Part shown: positions 36,224-45,687 of the stretch, in pieces
How the letters are laid out: the number at the start of each line of letters is the position of its first letter
Position numbering within the stretch: the first letter of the stretch is position 1
Source of the DNA: Bacteroidia bacterium
GTDB lineage: Bacteria; Bacteroidota; Bacteroidia; Palsa-965
NCBI GenBank assembly: GCA_025454955.1
Contig: JALONL010000002.1
Coordinates: 1 to 64,000, forward strand
Reading direction: 5' to 3'
Length of the DNA stretch: 64,000 bases
Position numbers and translations under genes: made by a program
Notes under the pieces: generated by a model
Told to the model about the DNA's origin: nothing
The model's database searches: none
What the model saw: only the letters and a program-made list of their open reading frames with translations

Positions 36224-39200
36224 TTACCTAATCAGATTTACACCGCCAATATACTGACGGCGGCTGCCATCGGGATCTACAGTAACGATCTTATATACAT
36301 AAGTATCAATCTGGCACATGCGCGATGAACCCTGTACTGTGCCATCCCAGCCTCCGGGCCAGCGATTGGTCTGATAAATCATATTGCCCCAGCGGTCGAA
36401 AATGTACATCTCGAAACGGTCGGTGTTGATGCCTATTCCCTGCGGGAAGAATACATCGTTAATGCCATCGCCATTGGGTGTGAAGGCGTTGGGAATGTAA
36501 ACGGCGTAATCTTCTTTCACAATCACGCTTTGTATTACATCGTCGGTACAGCCGTACTGATTGGTTACGGTAAGCTGCACATCAAATGTACCTACACCGG
36601 GGAAAGCAAAACTGGGATTCTGACCAATCATAAAGGTATCCAGTGCCGATACGGTGTTGGCAATAGACCAGGTCCAGGTGGTAGCACCGCTCGACTGATC
36701 GGTGAAATCAACCACGTTGTTGAGCGCAGTGGGATCGGTGGGCGAATAGGAGAATGCAGCGTTGGGCAGCGGCCACACGGTTACATAGTTGCTCAGGGTG
36801 AATGTGCTTACACAGCCAATTACATCGGTAACCGTGGCAGTTACATCGTAGGTGCCGGCATCGTTGAAGCAGAATGTGGGTGTGGGGCTGTTTGAGGTGC
36901 CCAGGTTGTTGCCGAATGTCCAGGTAATGGATGCGGTATTGGGTGTGTTATTGATAAACGACACACACAAATCTTCGCAACCCGAAATGTCGGTGGTGGC
37001 AGCAATGTTTACCACGGGTGCGGGGTTTACGGTTACCACTACGTTATCGGTAGCTACCGGTGTGCCGCAACCGTCGCTCACGGTTACCACAAATGTGGTG
37101 GTGCCGGTAATGTTTACAGGCACGTTATTTCCCTGCTGCCCAATGGGGGCCCAGTTGTAGGTAAGGTTTCCGTCGCCACCGCTGCCGGTGCAGGTAAGGT
37201 TTACGAGTGTGTTCTGGCACACGGTAATGTCGGCCAAGGCTGTTACCTGAAGCGGCGGGTTAACAGTTACTGTTACCGGCGCTACCGGCCCCACGCAACC
37301 ATTGGCATCAACCACTGCCACAAAATAAGTGGTAGTAACTGTTGGCGATACGGTCATGGTTGATTGAGTCTGGCCAATAATGGGTCCGTTGGCATCGGCC
37401 CACTGATACTGGTAGCCGGGGCTTCCGCCGCCGGGTGTGGCCGTAAGTGTTGACGACTGTCCGATACAAATTGTGGCCGGTGCAGCCGCAGCAGCATTGG
37501 TTACCGCCGTGGGCTGGTTAATGGTGGCCGAAACGGTGTCTAAGCAGCCGTTGGCATCAGACAATATAATGGTGTAGTTTCCTGCGCAAAGCGTGGTTGA
37601 ATCATCGCTGTTGCCAAAGGGCCCGCCGTTCCACGAATAGGTAAACGGAGCGGTACCGCCTGCGGCCGAAGTAACAACGATACCGTCGCAGGAGTTGAAG
37701 CAAAGTGCATCGCTTGTAGAAGTAACTGAAATGGTGGCTCCCGGTGTGTTGGGCACTACCACACAAAGTGTATCGGTACAGAGGTTGGCATCGGTGATAT
37801 ACACACACACCTGGCCGGGAGCAAGGTTATTTTCGGTTAAACCTGTACCGCCTGTTGACCAGAGAATATTGTACTGCCCGTTGGCAAGCGGAGTGCCGCC
37901 AGTAACGGTAATAGAAACCGATCCATCATTTAACCCGCAGTTGGCGGTGGTAATGTTGGTGGTTTGTATAGAAATATCGGTTGGTTCGGTAATGGTAACG
38001 CTGGCTGTGGTGGTACAGCCAATGGCATCGGTAATGGTGGCCGTGTAGCTGCCTGCGCAAAGGCCGGTGGCTGTTACACCTGTCTGGGCCGGTACAGTAT
38101 TCCACGATACTGAATAGGGCGGGAAACCTCCCGCAGGGGTAACCGTGGCCGAGCCATTACACGAACCGAAACAGGAGGCATTAACTCCCGAAATTTGCGA
38201 ACTAAGTACCTGCGATGCCACATGCACAGTTGCTGAGTCGGTGCCTACGCATCCGTTGGCATCGGTTACGCTTACCGTAAATTGTGTGGTGGCTGTGGGG
38301 CAAACCGTAGGTGTTGCCGTGTTTGCGCCGCTTTGTATGGCGGCAACGGGTGTCCATGCATAGCTTACACCTCCGCTGGCATTAAGCGTGGTGCAGTTTC
38401 CGGTACATATACTGTCGTCGGCACCGGCACTGGCGGTGTTCATTACAAATGTGGTAATGGTAACCGAGTCCACACCCGAACATCCTGACGGGTCGGTGGC
38501 TACGGCGTAGTATGTGGTGGTAGAGTTTGGCGAAACGTTAATTGTGGCCGTATTTCCAAGCGGGTTGGCGGGTGGTGGCCCTGCAAACCATTGCCACGTT
38601 GTGGCTCCTGGGGCTGTACAGGTAAGTGTGGCCTGCCCGCCCAAACAAACCTGCTGGGGCAAACCGGCATCCACCAGAAGCTGCGATACGTTTACAATTA
38701 CCTGATCGGAAATGGTCACCGTGGTGTTGTTGCACATGGTGTAGGTTACCTGGCAGGTGTAGGTAGTGGTTTGTGTGGGGCAAACAGTGATGCTTGTTCC
38801 GGTGCCCACGGGTACTGCATTGGCCAGCCACTGTATGCTGGTGTTGCTGGCTCCGTTGGGGGTGTAGCGGCGGGCATCGTTGGTTGTGGTCCACTGGGTG
38901 GGCGTGTTTCGTCCTGCCACCACCACAGCCTGTGTGCCGTTGAAATTCTGAATGGCCTGTATGGCTTTACCACCGTTCCAGTTTGCGCAAAGCGGCTTGT
39001 TCTGGATGTAGTTGTCGATGATATTGGTGGTTTCGTAAATGGTAATTTGTTGTGTGGCCGGTGTACCGCACGAAAACATGGGCACGTTAAACCAGCTCAC
39101 CACAAAACGGCGGCAGGGAGCCACACCGTAGGTGGTGTAACGAACACTTCCGCCCACACCGGGGTTAAGATCCTGCCAGGGCCCCATAATGGCATTGATG

Positions 39201-39628
39201 GGTGTGCCGGCTACAGCGGTGGGAACAGGTGTATTGGGAATAGGCCAGGTACAATAGCCGCCTGCGCCGGTAAGGTCAAACTTTACCACACCGTTTGAGC
39301 CGATGAGAAGCTGGGTGTAGGTATTGCCGTAAAAGCAAAACTGAAAAGGTATGGTTATGGGCATCGACCACTGGTCGTCGCTCAGCGGAACGAGCGTGCC
39401 CACGTTAAACGGATCGGGTGCGTAGGGAATCTGTGCTACGGTGTATGCGTTGGCAGTGGTGCCGGGAAGCTGTGTGGCTGTAACAGTAGCCGTGAGCGTG
39501 GCACAGTTGGGCACACATATCGTTTGGTCGGGACCCGCATTTACAGTGGGACAGGTGGCCTGACCAAACACAACGCCCGGCGAGATCACAGAAACGACAA
39601 TGAGCAGAGAGAGTAGATACTTTCTCAT
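36224..39628 (-). CDS. SprB-repeat/PKD adhesin with gliding-motility C-terminal domain
   Basis: A 1,134-residue exported protein with signal peptide KYLLSLLIVVSVISPGVVFG. Beta-rich Ig-like domains follow. SprB-type repeats include ASCFGSCNGSATVTPAGGFP, NCGLNDGSVSITVTGG and ALCFNSCDGIVVTSAAGG, each ending in a form of CAGxYTxxxxDxxGC. A PKD-like domain is present near the end (DVTATVTDVIGC). The C-terminal 95 residues (YIPNAFTPNGDGINDVFFP, then MYIFDRWGNMIYQT) are the gliding motility-associated type B domain (TIGR04131), a T9SS export signal. The protein is likely a surface adhesin that uses SprA. It is preceded on the minus strand by the SBBP protein and followed by its own terminator. Confidence 0.93.
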   Translation of the reverse strand: MRKYLLSLLIVVSVISPGVVFGQATCPTVNAGPDQTICVPNCATLTATVTATQLPGTTANAYTVAQIPYAPDPFNVGTLVPLSDDQWSMPITIPFQFCFYGNTYTQLLIGSNGVVKFDLTGAGGYCTWPIPNTPVPTAVAGTPINAIMGPWQDLNPGVGGSVRYTTYGVAPCRRFVVSWFNVPMFSCGTPATQQITIYETTNIIDNYIQNKPLCANWNGGKAIQAIQNFNGTQAVVVAGRNTPTQWTTTNDARRYTPNGASNTSIQWLANAVPVGTGTSITVCPTQTTTYTCQVTYTMCNNTTVTISDQVIVNVSQLLVDAGLPQQVCLGGQATLTCTAPGATTWQWFAGPPPANPLGNTATINVSPNSTTTYYAVATDPSGCSGVDSVTITTFVMNTASAGADDSICTGNCTTLNASGGVSYAWTPVAAIQSGANTATPTVCPTATTQFTVSVTDANGCVGTDSATVHVASQVLSSQISGVNASCFGSCNGSATVTPAGGFPPYSVSWNTVPAQTGVTATGLCAGSYTATITDAIGCTTTASVTITEPTDISIQTTNITTANCGLNDGSVSITVTGGTPLANGQYNILWSTGGTGLTENNLAPGQVCVYITDANLCTDTLCVVVPNTPGATISVTSTSDALCFNSCDGIVVTSAAGGTAPFTYSWNGGPFGNSDDSTTLCAGNYTIILSDANGCLDTVSATINQPTAVTNAAAAAPATICIGQSSTLTATPGGGSPGYQYQWADANGPIIGQTQSTMTVSPTVTTTYFVAVVDANGCVGPVAPVTVTVNPPLQVTALADITVCQNTLVNLTCTGSGGDGNLTYNWAPIGQQGNNVPVNITGTTTFVVTVSDGCGTPVATDNVVVTVNPAPVVNIAATTDISGCEDLCVSFINNTPNTASITWTFGNNLGTSNSPTPTFCFNDAGTYDVTATVTDVIGCVSTFTLSNYVTVWPLPNAAFSYSPTDPTALNNVVDFTDQSSGATTWTWSIANTVSALDTFMIGQNPSFAFPGVGTFDVQLTVTNQYGCTDDVIQSVIVKEDYAVYIPNAFTPNGDGINDVFFPQGIGINTDRFEMYIFDRWGNMIYQTNRWPGGWDGTVQGSSRMCQIDTYVYKIVTVDPDGSRRQYIGGVNLIR

Positions 39629-39714
39629 CGGGGGGGGAGAATTAAATTACACGTATTAATGTTTGCCTATAACAAACTTAATAAACGCTTCTTATAAAAG
39701 CAATCGTTAAAAAA

Positions 39715-39750
39715 TAAAAAGGGCGGAAATTCAGTTCCCGCCCTTTTTTT
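39715..39750 (-). terminator. terminator of the SBBP gene
   Basis: A-run, GGGCGG, an 11-nt loop, CCGCCC and a T-run. It lies downstream of the stop at 39770. Confidence 0.65.
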
Positions 39751-39769
39751 AATCTCAGATCGTAACAAC

Positions 39770-41422
39770 CTATTGTACAGTAAGTTTCGATTGGCCGAAC
39801 AAAACACCACGTTCGTCGATCAAACGGGCTATGTAAACACCTTTGGCCATTCCGGAAACCGGCACCGAGAAAATTCCCATATTCGGATCCCAGGAAATGG
39901 GCTGGATAAGATCGTTTACCACCCGGCCGGTGGCATCGGTTAATTCGAGGCGAAGCTGGCCGCTTATGGGTTCGAGGGTTTCGTAGCGGATATTGATAAT
40001 GTCAACCGCCGGGTTGGGATAAAGCGCCATGGTGGCCTGCGGGCCCTGAAATTCCTCAAAACCAATTACCTGGTAGCTGTAACGGATGGTGAGGAAGTCG
40101 GTGTTGGCAATGTTGTCGCTGTTTCCGGTAACATATATGCTGCCGTTGCTCACTGCCATGCTGTTCGACTGATCGAGCAGGTTTCCGGTGCCGTTGTAGC
40201 GTACCACCCAAACCTGTGCGCCGGCGGGCGAGTATTTTACGGTGGCGAAGTCTTCGTTGACGAGGCTTTTGCTCACGCCCGAGGCATACACGTTGAGCGA
40301 ATCGTCAACGGCCACACTGAATGCGCGGTCGTTGTCGTTTCCGGGGCCGTTGTAGCGGGCAACCCATTGCTGAGTACCGGCGCTGTTGTATTTAATGGTG
40401 GCAAAATCGGGCGGTGCGCTGTTGTTTCCCACGGCCTGGCTCTGGCCTACTACATATACGTTTCCGTTTATGTCGGTGGTTACATCCCAGGCTTCTTCGT
40501 AGCGGTTGGCGGCGTTGTTGTAGCGGGCTGTCCACTGCTGTACACCGGCGCTGTTGTATTTCACGGTAAGCATATCGAACCAGTTATTGGTTTCGAAACT
40601 ATAGCCGGTTACCAGTACGTTTCCGCTGGGGTCGAGGGCAATGGCACGGCCATAGTCGTTGTCGTTGCTGCTGCCGTTATAGGTGGTGAGCCACTGCTGC
40701 TGCCCGGCCGGATTGTATTTTATGGTAATATAATCATTGTTAAGCGGAGCGTTGCTTGTTTCGGTGTAGCCGGTTATATATACGTTACCGCTGGCATCGA
40801 GTACAAGGTCGGTGGCTTCGTCGTTGCCCGAGATGGATCCGTTGTAAACGTTTGCCCATTGCTGTGCGCCCGATGAATTGTATTTAATCGTCACCATGTC
40901 GAACGTAAAGCCGCTGGCTGTTTCGTAGCCGCACACATATACGTTGCCCGAAGCGTCAACCGAAATGGCCTTGCCTTCGTCGGTGGCATTGCTCGAACCG
41001 TTGTAAAATGCCGACCAAAGCTCTGTGCCCGCAGGGTCGTATTTTATCACCAGTAAATCTACGCCGCTGGAAGCCCCGCGCGACGAACCCGTTACATATA
41101 CATTGCCCGAAGCATCAACCGCGCAGCGGGTGGCCTGGTCGTTATCATTTACACCGCGGTCGAAGTTTCGTACCCACTGAATTACCCCGGCAGGGTTGTA
41201 TTTAATGGTAACCGCATCGAGATTACCGTTGCTGTTAAACGCATAACCGGTTACAATTACATTGCCCGAATTGTCCACCACCACACAGCGCGATTCGTCG
41301 GTATTATCGGGAGGGGCGTTGTAGCGTTGTGTCCATAACGCAGGAATCTGGGCCAGACCGGCCGTGGCAGAACAAATAAGTGCAGCGCCGAGTATCGCTG
41401 CCTGAAGAGTAGATTTTTTCAT
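39770..41422 (-). CDS. SBBP-repeat beta-propeller protein with T9SS type A sorting domain
   Basis: A 550-residue secreted protein with signal peptide (residues 1-24, ending ATAGLAQ). About eight SBBP repeats follow, each with DxSGNVYVTGYS-type strands and a segment such as TIKYNPAGVQQWV; together they should form a beta-propeller. The end has the type A sorting domain, ALYPNPAVDIINIRYETL and a closing MAKGVYIARLIDERGVLFGQSKLTV. Propellers of this kind often mediate surface binding, and no catalytic site is evident. It stands alone with its own terminator. Confidence 0.92.
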   Translation of the reverse strand: MKKSTLQAAILGAALICSATAGLAQIPALWTQRYNAPPDNTDESRCVVVDNSGNVIVTGYAFNSNGNLDAVTIKYNPAGVIQWVRNFDRGVNDNDQATRCAVDASGNVYVTGSSRGASSGVDLLVIKYDPAGTELWSAFYNGSSNATDEGKAISVDASGNVYVCGYETASGFTFDMVTIKYNSSGAQQWANVYNGSISGNDEATDLVLDASGNVYITGYTETSNAPLNNDYITIKYNPAGQQQWLTTYNGSSNDNDYGRAIALDPSGNVLVTGYSFETNNWFDMLTVKYNSAGVQQWTARYNNAANRYEEAWDVTTDINGNVYVVGQSQAVGNNSAPPDFATIKYNSAGTQQWVARYNGPGNDNDRAFSVAVDDSLNVYASGVSKSLVNEDFATVKYSPAGAQVWVVRYNGTGNLLDQSNSMAVSNGSIYVTGNSDNIANTDFLTIRYSYQVIGFEEFQGPQATMALYPNPAVDIINIRYETLEPISGQLRLELTDATGRVVNDLIQPISWDPNMGIFSVPVSGMAKGVYIARLIDERGVLFGQSKLTVQ

Positions 41423-41663
41423 GTATTGATTTCCGGATTAGGATTTTGGATTGCCTAAGATAGGAGATCGGAGCTAATCTGATTAAGGCCGGGAATTAAT
41501 TTTAAAAACCTGCCGGGAGTTTAATCTCCCCCACACCTTTCATTTCCCGGAAAACTTCCTTCCTGCTTTCTGCCCGATAAATACCCGCTTATTCCGGTTC
41601 ATTGCATTTAACTGGCAATGGTATGTGTTTCGAATGAATTTTGCGGCATCAAATTCAAACACC

Positions 41664-42014
41664 ATGCTTACGCACACCACTAATTGCTCCATACCGGCCA
41701 AACTCTTAATCCGCGTCATTGTTCTTGCCATTACGGTTATCGTAATATGGCCCAATCAGGGCATTGCCGCAGGCCGTGAAACAAATTTGCGTAACCTGTT
41801 TCCTGCTCCCAAAACCATGCAGGTGGAACTTCAGCCCTCCATTCACTTTGAAGAAGGCACCTGGGTAAAAATTTCCATCTCGGCCGGCAGCCAAAAGGGG
41901 CATTGTCTCCCGCAGGTGGTTGTAAACTGCACCGTGCATACCGACTCGCGCCTCATCTGGAGGCTGGCCCGCAAAAAATCAACCCGAATTTCCTCACAAT
42001 ACGAAACCGCATGA
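41664..42014 (+). CDS. small exported hypothetical protein
   Basis: A 116-residue protein with an N-terminal hydrophobic segment (about 13-30, IRVIVLAITVIVIW) that could be a signal peptide or anchor. The rest is polar, with strands such as MQVELQPSIHFEEGTWVKIS. I do not recognise a family. Its stop overlaps the ATG of the next gene (ATGA at 42011-42014), a strong sign of real coupled translation. The start could also be at 41634; 41664 places the hydrophobic segment closer to the N-terminus. Confidence 0.55.
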   Translation: MLTHTTNCSIPAKLLIRVIVLAITVIVIWPNQGIAAGRETNLRNLFPAPKTMQVELQPSIHFEEGTWVKISISAGSQKGHCLPQVVVNCTVHTDSRLIWRLARKKSTRISSQYETA

Positions 42015-42613
42015 AACGCCACATCCACCTTCGCGCTCTGCTTTTTATCGTTGTAAATATGTGCTGTGCCGCCACAGCCGGTTCGCAAACCTTACGCAGC
42101 TCACGTCCTGCCAGCCTGCACTTGGCCGGAATTGCCGAAAACAGCGGCTTACAGGGTTTTCGCGGCGGCTGCAACATCGGCTTACACAAGCCCGACAGTG
42201 CAACTGCCCCTTACAAATTCCTGGCCCGCAGCTTTTACCTGAATTTAACAGCCACCGTATTCCCCTCACAATCAAATACCTTTTCCACGCAGGTATCGGC
42301 CGAAATGGCCTGCAGGTTTCAAATTCAGCCGCGCTGTTATGTGCAGGTGGCGGCTGGTCCGTACTTCAGTCAGTCCATACAACAATCAGGACGATTGAAA
42401 ATTAATTTCAGAGACCGGTCAGTGTCGCATAACCTTCAAAGCAAACAGGGCGCCGGACTCACTTACTCGGTTGGATTGGGACGTGAATTTTCGCTCCCGC
42501 GCAAATTGGGTTTTACCGGTTTTGCCAATTTCCATTACCGGCAACAATTGTGGGGCACCGGCAGTACACACGTCGCAGCCTTTGAAATTGGAATTTTTAA
42601 ACGGATAAACTAA
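42011..42613 (+). CDS. putative outer-membrane beta-barrel protein
   Basis: A 200-residue exported protein that starts MKRHIHLRALLFIVVNMCCA and has alternating strands with aromatic ends, for example SFYLNLTATVFPSQSNTF, CYVQVAAGPYFSQSIQQSG and GFTGFANFHYRQQLWG. The last residues (FEIGIFKRIN) suit a barrel-closing strand. It resembles small outer-membrane barrels in general, and I cannot name a family. It is coupled to the 41664 gene by a 4-nt overlap. The two lie upstream of the LytS-type kinase gene with a 103-bp gap and may share its biology. Confidence 0.6.
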   Translation: MKRHIHLRALLFIVVNMCCAATAGSQTLRSSRPASLHLAGIAENSGLQGFRGGCNIGLHKPDSATAPYKFLARSFYLNLTATVFPSQSNTFSTQVSAEMACRFQIQPRCYVQVAAGPYFSQSIQQSGRLKINFRDRSVSHNLQSKQGAGLTYSVGLGREFSLPRKLGFTGFANFHYRQQLWGTGSTHVAAFEIGIFKRIN

Positions 42614-42716
42614 AATTGTTAGCGCAAGACCAGCCACGGAGGCGAATGAATATTTCCGGTTCATCACACAATTTTTCCCGTTCATTACACCACCCTTTGG
42701 ATGTATAGACGTAAAT

Positions 42717-44492
42717 ATGACTTTTGACAGAATGAGAAAATTATTCCCGCTACTTGCAATTTTTGTTCCGCTGCTTCAGCTTCAGGCTCAAAACACCACT
42801 CCGGCACGTTCGCCGGAGCTTACCCGTGCCACGAAGGAAATTGTGGGAATGCCGGATTCGCTGGCTGCACAATCAGTTAGGATGCTGGATTCGCTGGCCA
42901 TGCTCAAGAGCACATCAGCCTGGCCGTTAAACCTGGCCGACATTTACATTGAGAAAAGCCGCAAAGAACGAACCATGGGTGCTGTGGACAACTGCATCAA
43001 TTCGCTTACCCAATCATACAGAATTTACGACAGCCTGCATTATGAAAAGGGCATGCAGAGTTCGCTGATAAACCTCGGTGTGGTACGTATTATACAAAAC
43101 AAACCTAAGCTCGCCCGCGAATATTTTGAAAATGCACTGCGCTTTAAAAAAAACACATCGGATACACTGCTGGCAAAAATCTATCTCAATCTGGGTGTGA
43201 CGTATGATATGGAAGGGCAGTCGAAAAAAGCGATTGAGATTTACGAAACAGCCTCTGTGTATGCTGAGAAAATAAAAGACGATGAATCCATTGCTACAGT
43301 TTACCACAGTATTGGCATTGCATACGCCATGCTCAATGATTTCGCGAAAAGCGAACCATACGAGTTAAAAGCACTTCAGTCGAATCCCTCGCCAAAACTC
43401 AGGAGCCAGATTCTGGGCAGTTTAGGCAGCTTTTATCATAATTTCGGGCAGCCTGAGAAAGCTGAAAAATATTCCAAAGAAGCCATTGCCCTTGCCGAAA
43501 AAGAAGGTTACTGGGATGTGCTGCTTACCTGTTACCTCAACCTTTCCGACTTATACACCGACATCGGGCACGATTCGGAAGCCGTGGCTCCCCTGCGGAA
43601 ATACATTGCCCTGAAAGATTCCATTGATTTGCAAAACACCAACGAACAGCTTACAGAACAGGAAGCCCGTTTCAGATTCGACCTTCAGCGAAAAGCACTT
43701 GAGCTTGCCGAACTGAAAGCCGGCGGACAAAGGCGCTGGGTTATTGCAGTAAGCATTATTTGTATCCTGCTCATTGCCATTTCGGTAGTGATGTACCGAA
43801 ACTACCGGCTTAAACAGCGTGCAAACAAAATGCTGGAACTGGAAAAGAGGCAGATCGAACTTGAACGGCTGAATATGCAGGAAGAAAACCTGATTCTGCA
43901 AAAAGAAAACCTCACCGCAAAATTTGAAACCCTGCGCAACCAGGTTAATCCGCACTTCCTGTTCAATGCACTTAACTCGTTGTATGCGCTGGTGGAAACA
44001 GACACCAAACGTTCGCAGGAATTTATCAGGCAGTTTTCGCAACTCTACCGCAAGGTGCTTGAGTTTAACGATATGCCTGTAATTTCGCTCCAGCAGGAAA
44101 TGGAACTTGTAAACCATTACCTGTTTCTTCAGAAAATCCGCTTCGACAGCAATTTGCTGGTGAACATACAAATTGATGCTTCGCTGCTTAATTTATATAT
44201 CCCTCCCTTTGCGGTGCAAATGCTTATCGAGAATGCGGTAAAGCACAATACCATATCTTCTGAAAATCCGCTCTCGGTAACTATTTCAGCCATTCCTTCG
44301 CAGCGAAAGCTGGTGGTAAGCAACTCGCTCAACAGCCGCAAGGCGGCCGATGGTAATTCAACCGGAACCGGGTTAAAAAACATCGGAATCATTAAAAGTT
44401 TGGTATATAGGGTAAATAGGCGTTATTTTGCTATGTTTGAACAAACCAGCAAATATGAACACGGATTTACAGAATTTATACAGAGAACTTGA
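42717..44492 (+). CDS. TPR-containing LytS-type sensor histidine kinase, 3' end replaced by an IS
   Basis: A 591-residue product. It has a signal peptide (RKLFPLLAIFVPLLQLQA), TPR-like repeats to about residue 330 (NLGVTYDMEGQSKKAIEIYE and similar), a membrane helix at about 343-362 (WVIAVSIICILLIAISVVMY), a coiled coil, and the His kinase domain with the phospho-accepting histidine in RNQVNPHFLFNALNSLYAL. The N box is LIENAVKHN and the G-box is GTGLKN at 551-556. The IS begins inside the next codon, so the last 35 residues are encoded by the element instead of the native end. The intact gene would give 588 residues and overlap the response regulator by 4 nt. The truncation removes the last strands of the ATPase domain, so activity is doubtful. 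Confidence 0.92.
   Translation: MTFDRMRKLFPLLAIFVPLLQLQAQNTTPARSPELTRATKEIVGMPDSLAAQSVRMLDSLAMLKSTSAWPLNLADIYIEKSRKERTMGAVDNCINSLTQSYRIYDSLHYEKGMQSSLINLGVVRIIQNKPKLAREYFENALRFKKNTSDTLLAKIYLNLGVTYDMEGQSKKAIEIYETASVYAEKIKDDESIATVYHSIGIAYAMLNDFAKSEPYELKALQSNPSPKLRSQILGSLGSFYHNFGQPEKAEKYSKEAIALAEKEGYWDVLLTCYLNLSDLYTDIGHDSEAVAPLRKYIALKDSIDLQNTNEQLTEQEARFRFDLQRKALELAELKAGGQRRWVIAVSIICILLIAISVVMYRNYRLKQRANKMLELEKRQIELERLNMQEENLILQKENLTAKFETLRNQVNPHFLFNALNSLYALVETDTKRSQEFIRQFSQLYRKVLEFNDMPVISLQQEMELVNHYLFLQKIRFDSNLLVNIQIDASLLNLYIPPFAVQMLIENAVKHNTISSENPLSVTISAIPSQRKLVVSNSLNSRKAADGNSTGTGLKNIGIIKSLVYRVNRRYFAMFEQTSKYEHGFTEFIQRT
44376..44383. repeat. 8-bp target-site duplication, left copy
   Basis: AAAAACAT abuts the left end of the element and is repeated at 46269-46276. 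Eight bp is the size expected for IS1595-family insertion. Confidence 0.9.
44384..44410. repeat. left terminal inverted repeat
   Basis: Begins CGGAATCATTAAAAG and ends TATATAG; position 24 differs from the right copy (A here, G there). Confidence 0.9.
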
Positions 44493-44676
44493 AGAAATGC
44501 CGCAAAGTGCGGAGGTGAAAAAGTTGCGTAAGAATATCGAAAAGAAACTCAACGATAAACTACGGATGAACTTTCTCGAAATAATTGACATGGGCGCAAT
44601 AGTCGGTTTCGAGCAGTTGGAAAAACAACTGTTAGATGCCGCTGGGCTTGTTTCACGAATGAAGAAAAAGAAGTAG
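44455..44676 (+). CDS. IS passenger, small helical protein
   Basis: A 73-residue, mostly helical and highly charged protein (NLYRELEEMPQSAEVKKLRK, end SRMKKKK). It is not a known family to me. It sits within the element next to the left repeat and converges on the transposase gene, with 12 nt between the ends. It could be an accessory or regulatory protein of the element; equally it could be a chance frame, though its strong helical periodicity argues for a gene. The ATG at 44455 is chosen over a TTG upstream. Confidence 0.5.
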   Translation: MNTDLQNLYRELEEMPQSAEVKKLRKNIEKKLNDKLRMNFLEIIDMGAIVGFEQLEKQLLDAAGLVSRMKKKK

Positions 44677-44688
44677 CCTTTCATTCCG

Positions 44689-45687
44689 TTAATATTTTTC
44701 TTGCATTGCATTTTTTACGAGCGTTACAAACATATCGTCGTCGTTTCGGTTGTTGTATTTGAAAACCGCTTCCGCCACGTATTTCGGTAAATGTTTAGCG
44801 GTAACGTGGTGATGCTGTCCCATTATTTGCCGTTTGATAATTGCCCAGAAACTTTCAATCGTGTTCGTGTTTATCCCCTTGTAGCTATATAGTTTCTTGT
44901 GGTTAATCATTACCCGCTCAATAAAAGAATCCATCTTTTTGTAAGTCGGTAATTCGTCTGTTACCAATACGGCTTTATCCTCATCAACGGTTTTCTTTAC
45001 CATTGCAATAAGATTCTTAGCTGACAGGTTTTTCATTACCTGTGCAACCACATCGCCACCACGTTCAACAATTCCAACAACAGGTATTTTCTTTGTGCCA
45101 CGTCCCCGCTTTACGTCATAATCTGCTTTCGCTGGATTGCCCCGACCACGTTTGAATTTTATTCCCTGCTCTTTCAATTCGTCAATCCGTTCGTCCAGTT
45201 CAGGAATTTCAATTCCTTCGCTTGAAGTCATTTCCCGTTTCTGTGAGTTCGGTAAGCGGGGGCGTTTCGGGCCGACATACGTTTCATCCATTTCAACAAT
45301 TCCGTCCAGCTCATCCAACTCTGTATTTTCATCCAGCATAAATTCACGGATGCGGTGATACATTTTAAAAGCAGTCGGATAACTGATACTTAGATTCCGC
45401 TGCAACTGCATTGCGGACAATCCTTTTTTCGCATCCGTTACAATCGAAAAAGCAAAAAGCCACTTTTTTAATTCTAAGCCCGTGCCGTGTAATTTCGTAT
45501 TTACTGTTACTGAAAATGTGCGGGTGCAGGAATAGCACTTGAAACGGAAATCCTTTGTCCGCTTCGATACTTTTACATTATCGCAGTAAGGACAAATAGG
45601 TTTTCCACGCTTCCAACGGAAACGTTCAAAGAACTTAATTGCGTCAAGTTCTTCGGGAAACTTCTCTGCTATTTCAATTACGTTCAT
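44689..45687 (-). CDS. IS1595-family (ISXO2-like) transposase
   Basis: A 332-residue DDE-type transposase. The N-terminus has the zinc-ribbon typical of the family, PICPYCDNVKVSKR and FKCYSCTRTFSVT. The helix-turn-helix-like segment GLSAMQLQRNLSISYPTAFK follows. The catalytic core has IVEMDETYVGPKRPR (first Asp), VLVTDELPTYKKM (second Asp) and NTIESFWAIIKRQIMGQHHHV with the family's third acidic or polar position nearby. Its start overlaps the stop of the membrane passenger gene by one base (TAATG), so the two are probably translated together. Confidence 0.95.
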   Translation of the reverse strand: MNVIEIAEKFPEELDAIKFFERFRWKRGKPICPYCDNVKVSKRTKDFRFKCYSCTRTFSVTVNTKLHGTGLELKKWLFAFSIVTDAKKGLSAMQLQRNLSISYPTAFKMYHRIREFMLDENTELDELDGIVEMDETYVGPKRPRLPNSQKREMTSSEGIEIPELDERIDELKEQGIKFKRGRGNPAKADYDVKRGRGTKKIPVVGIVERGGDVVAQVMKNLSAKNLIAMVKKTVDEDKAVLVTDELPTYKKMDSFIERVMINHKKLYSYKGINTNTIESFWAIIKRQIMGQHHHVTAKHLPKYVAEAVFKYNNRNDDDMFVTLVKNAMQEKY

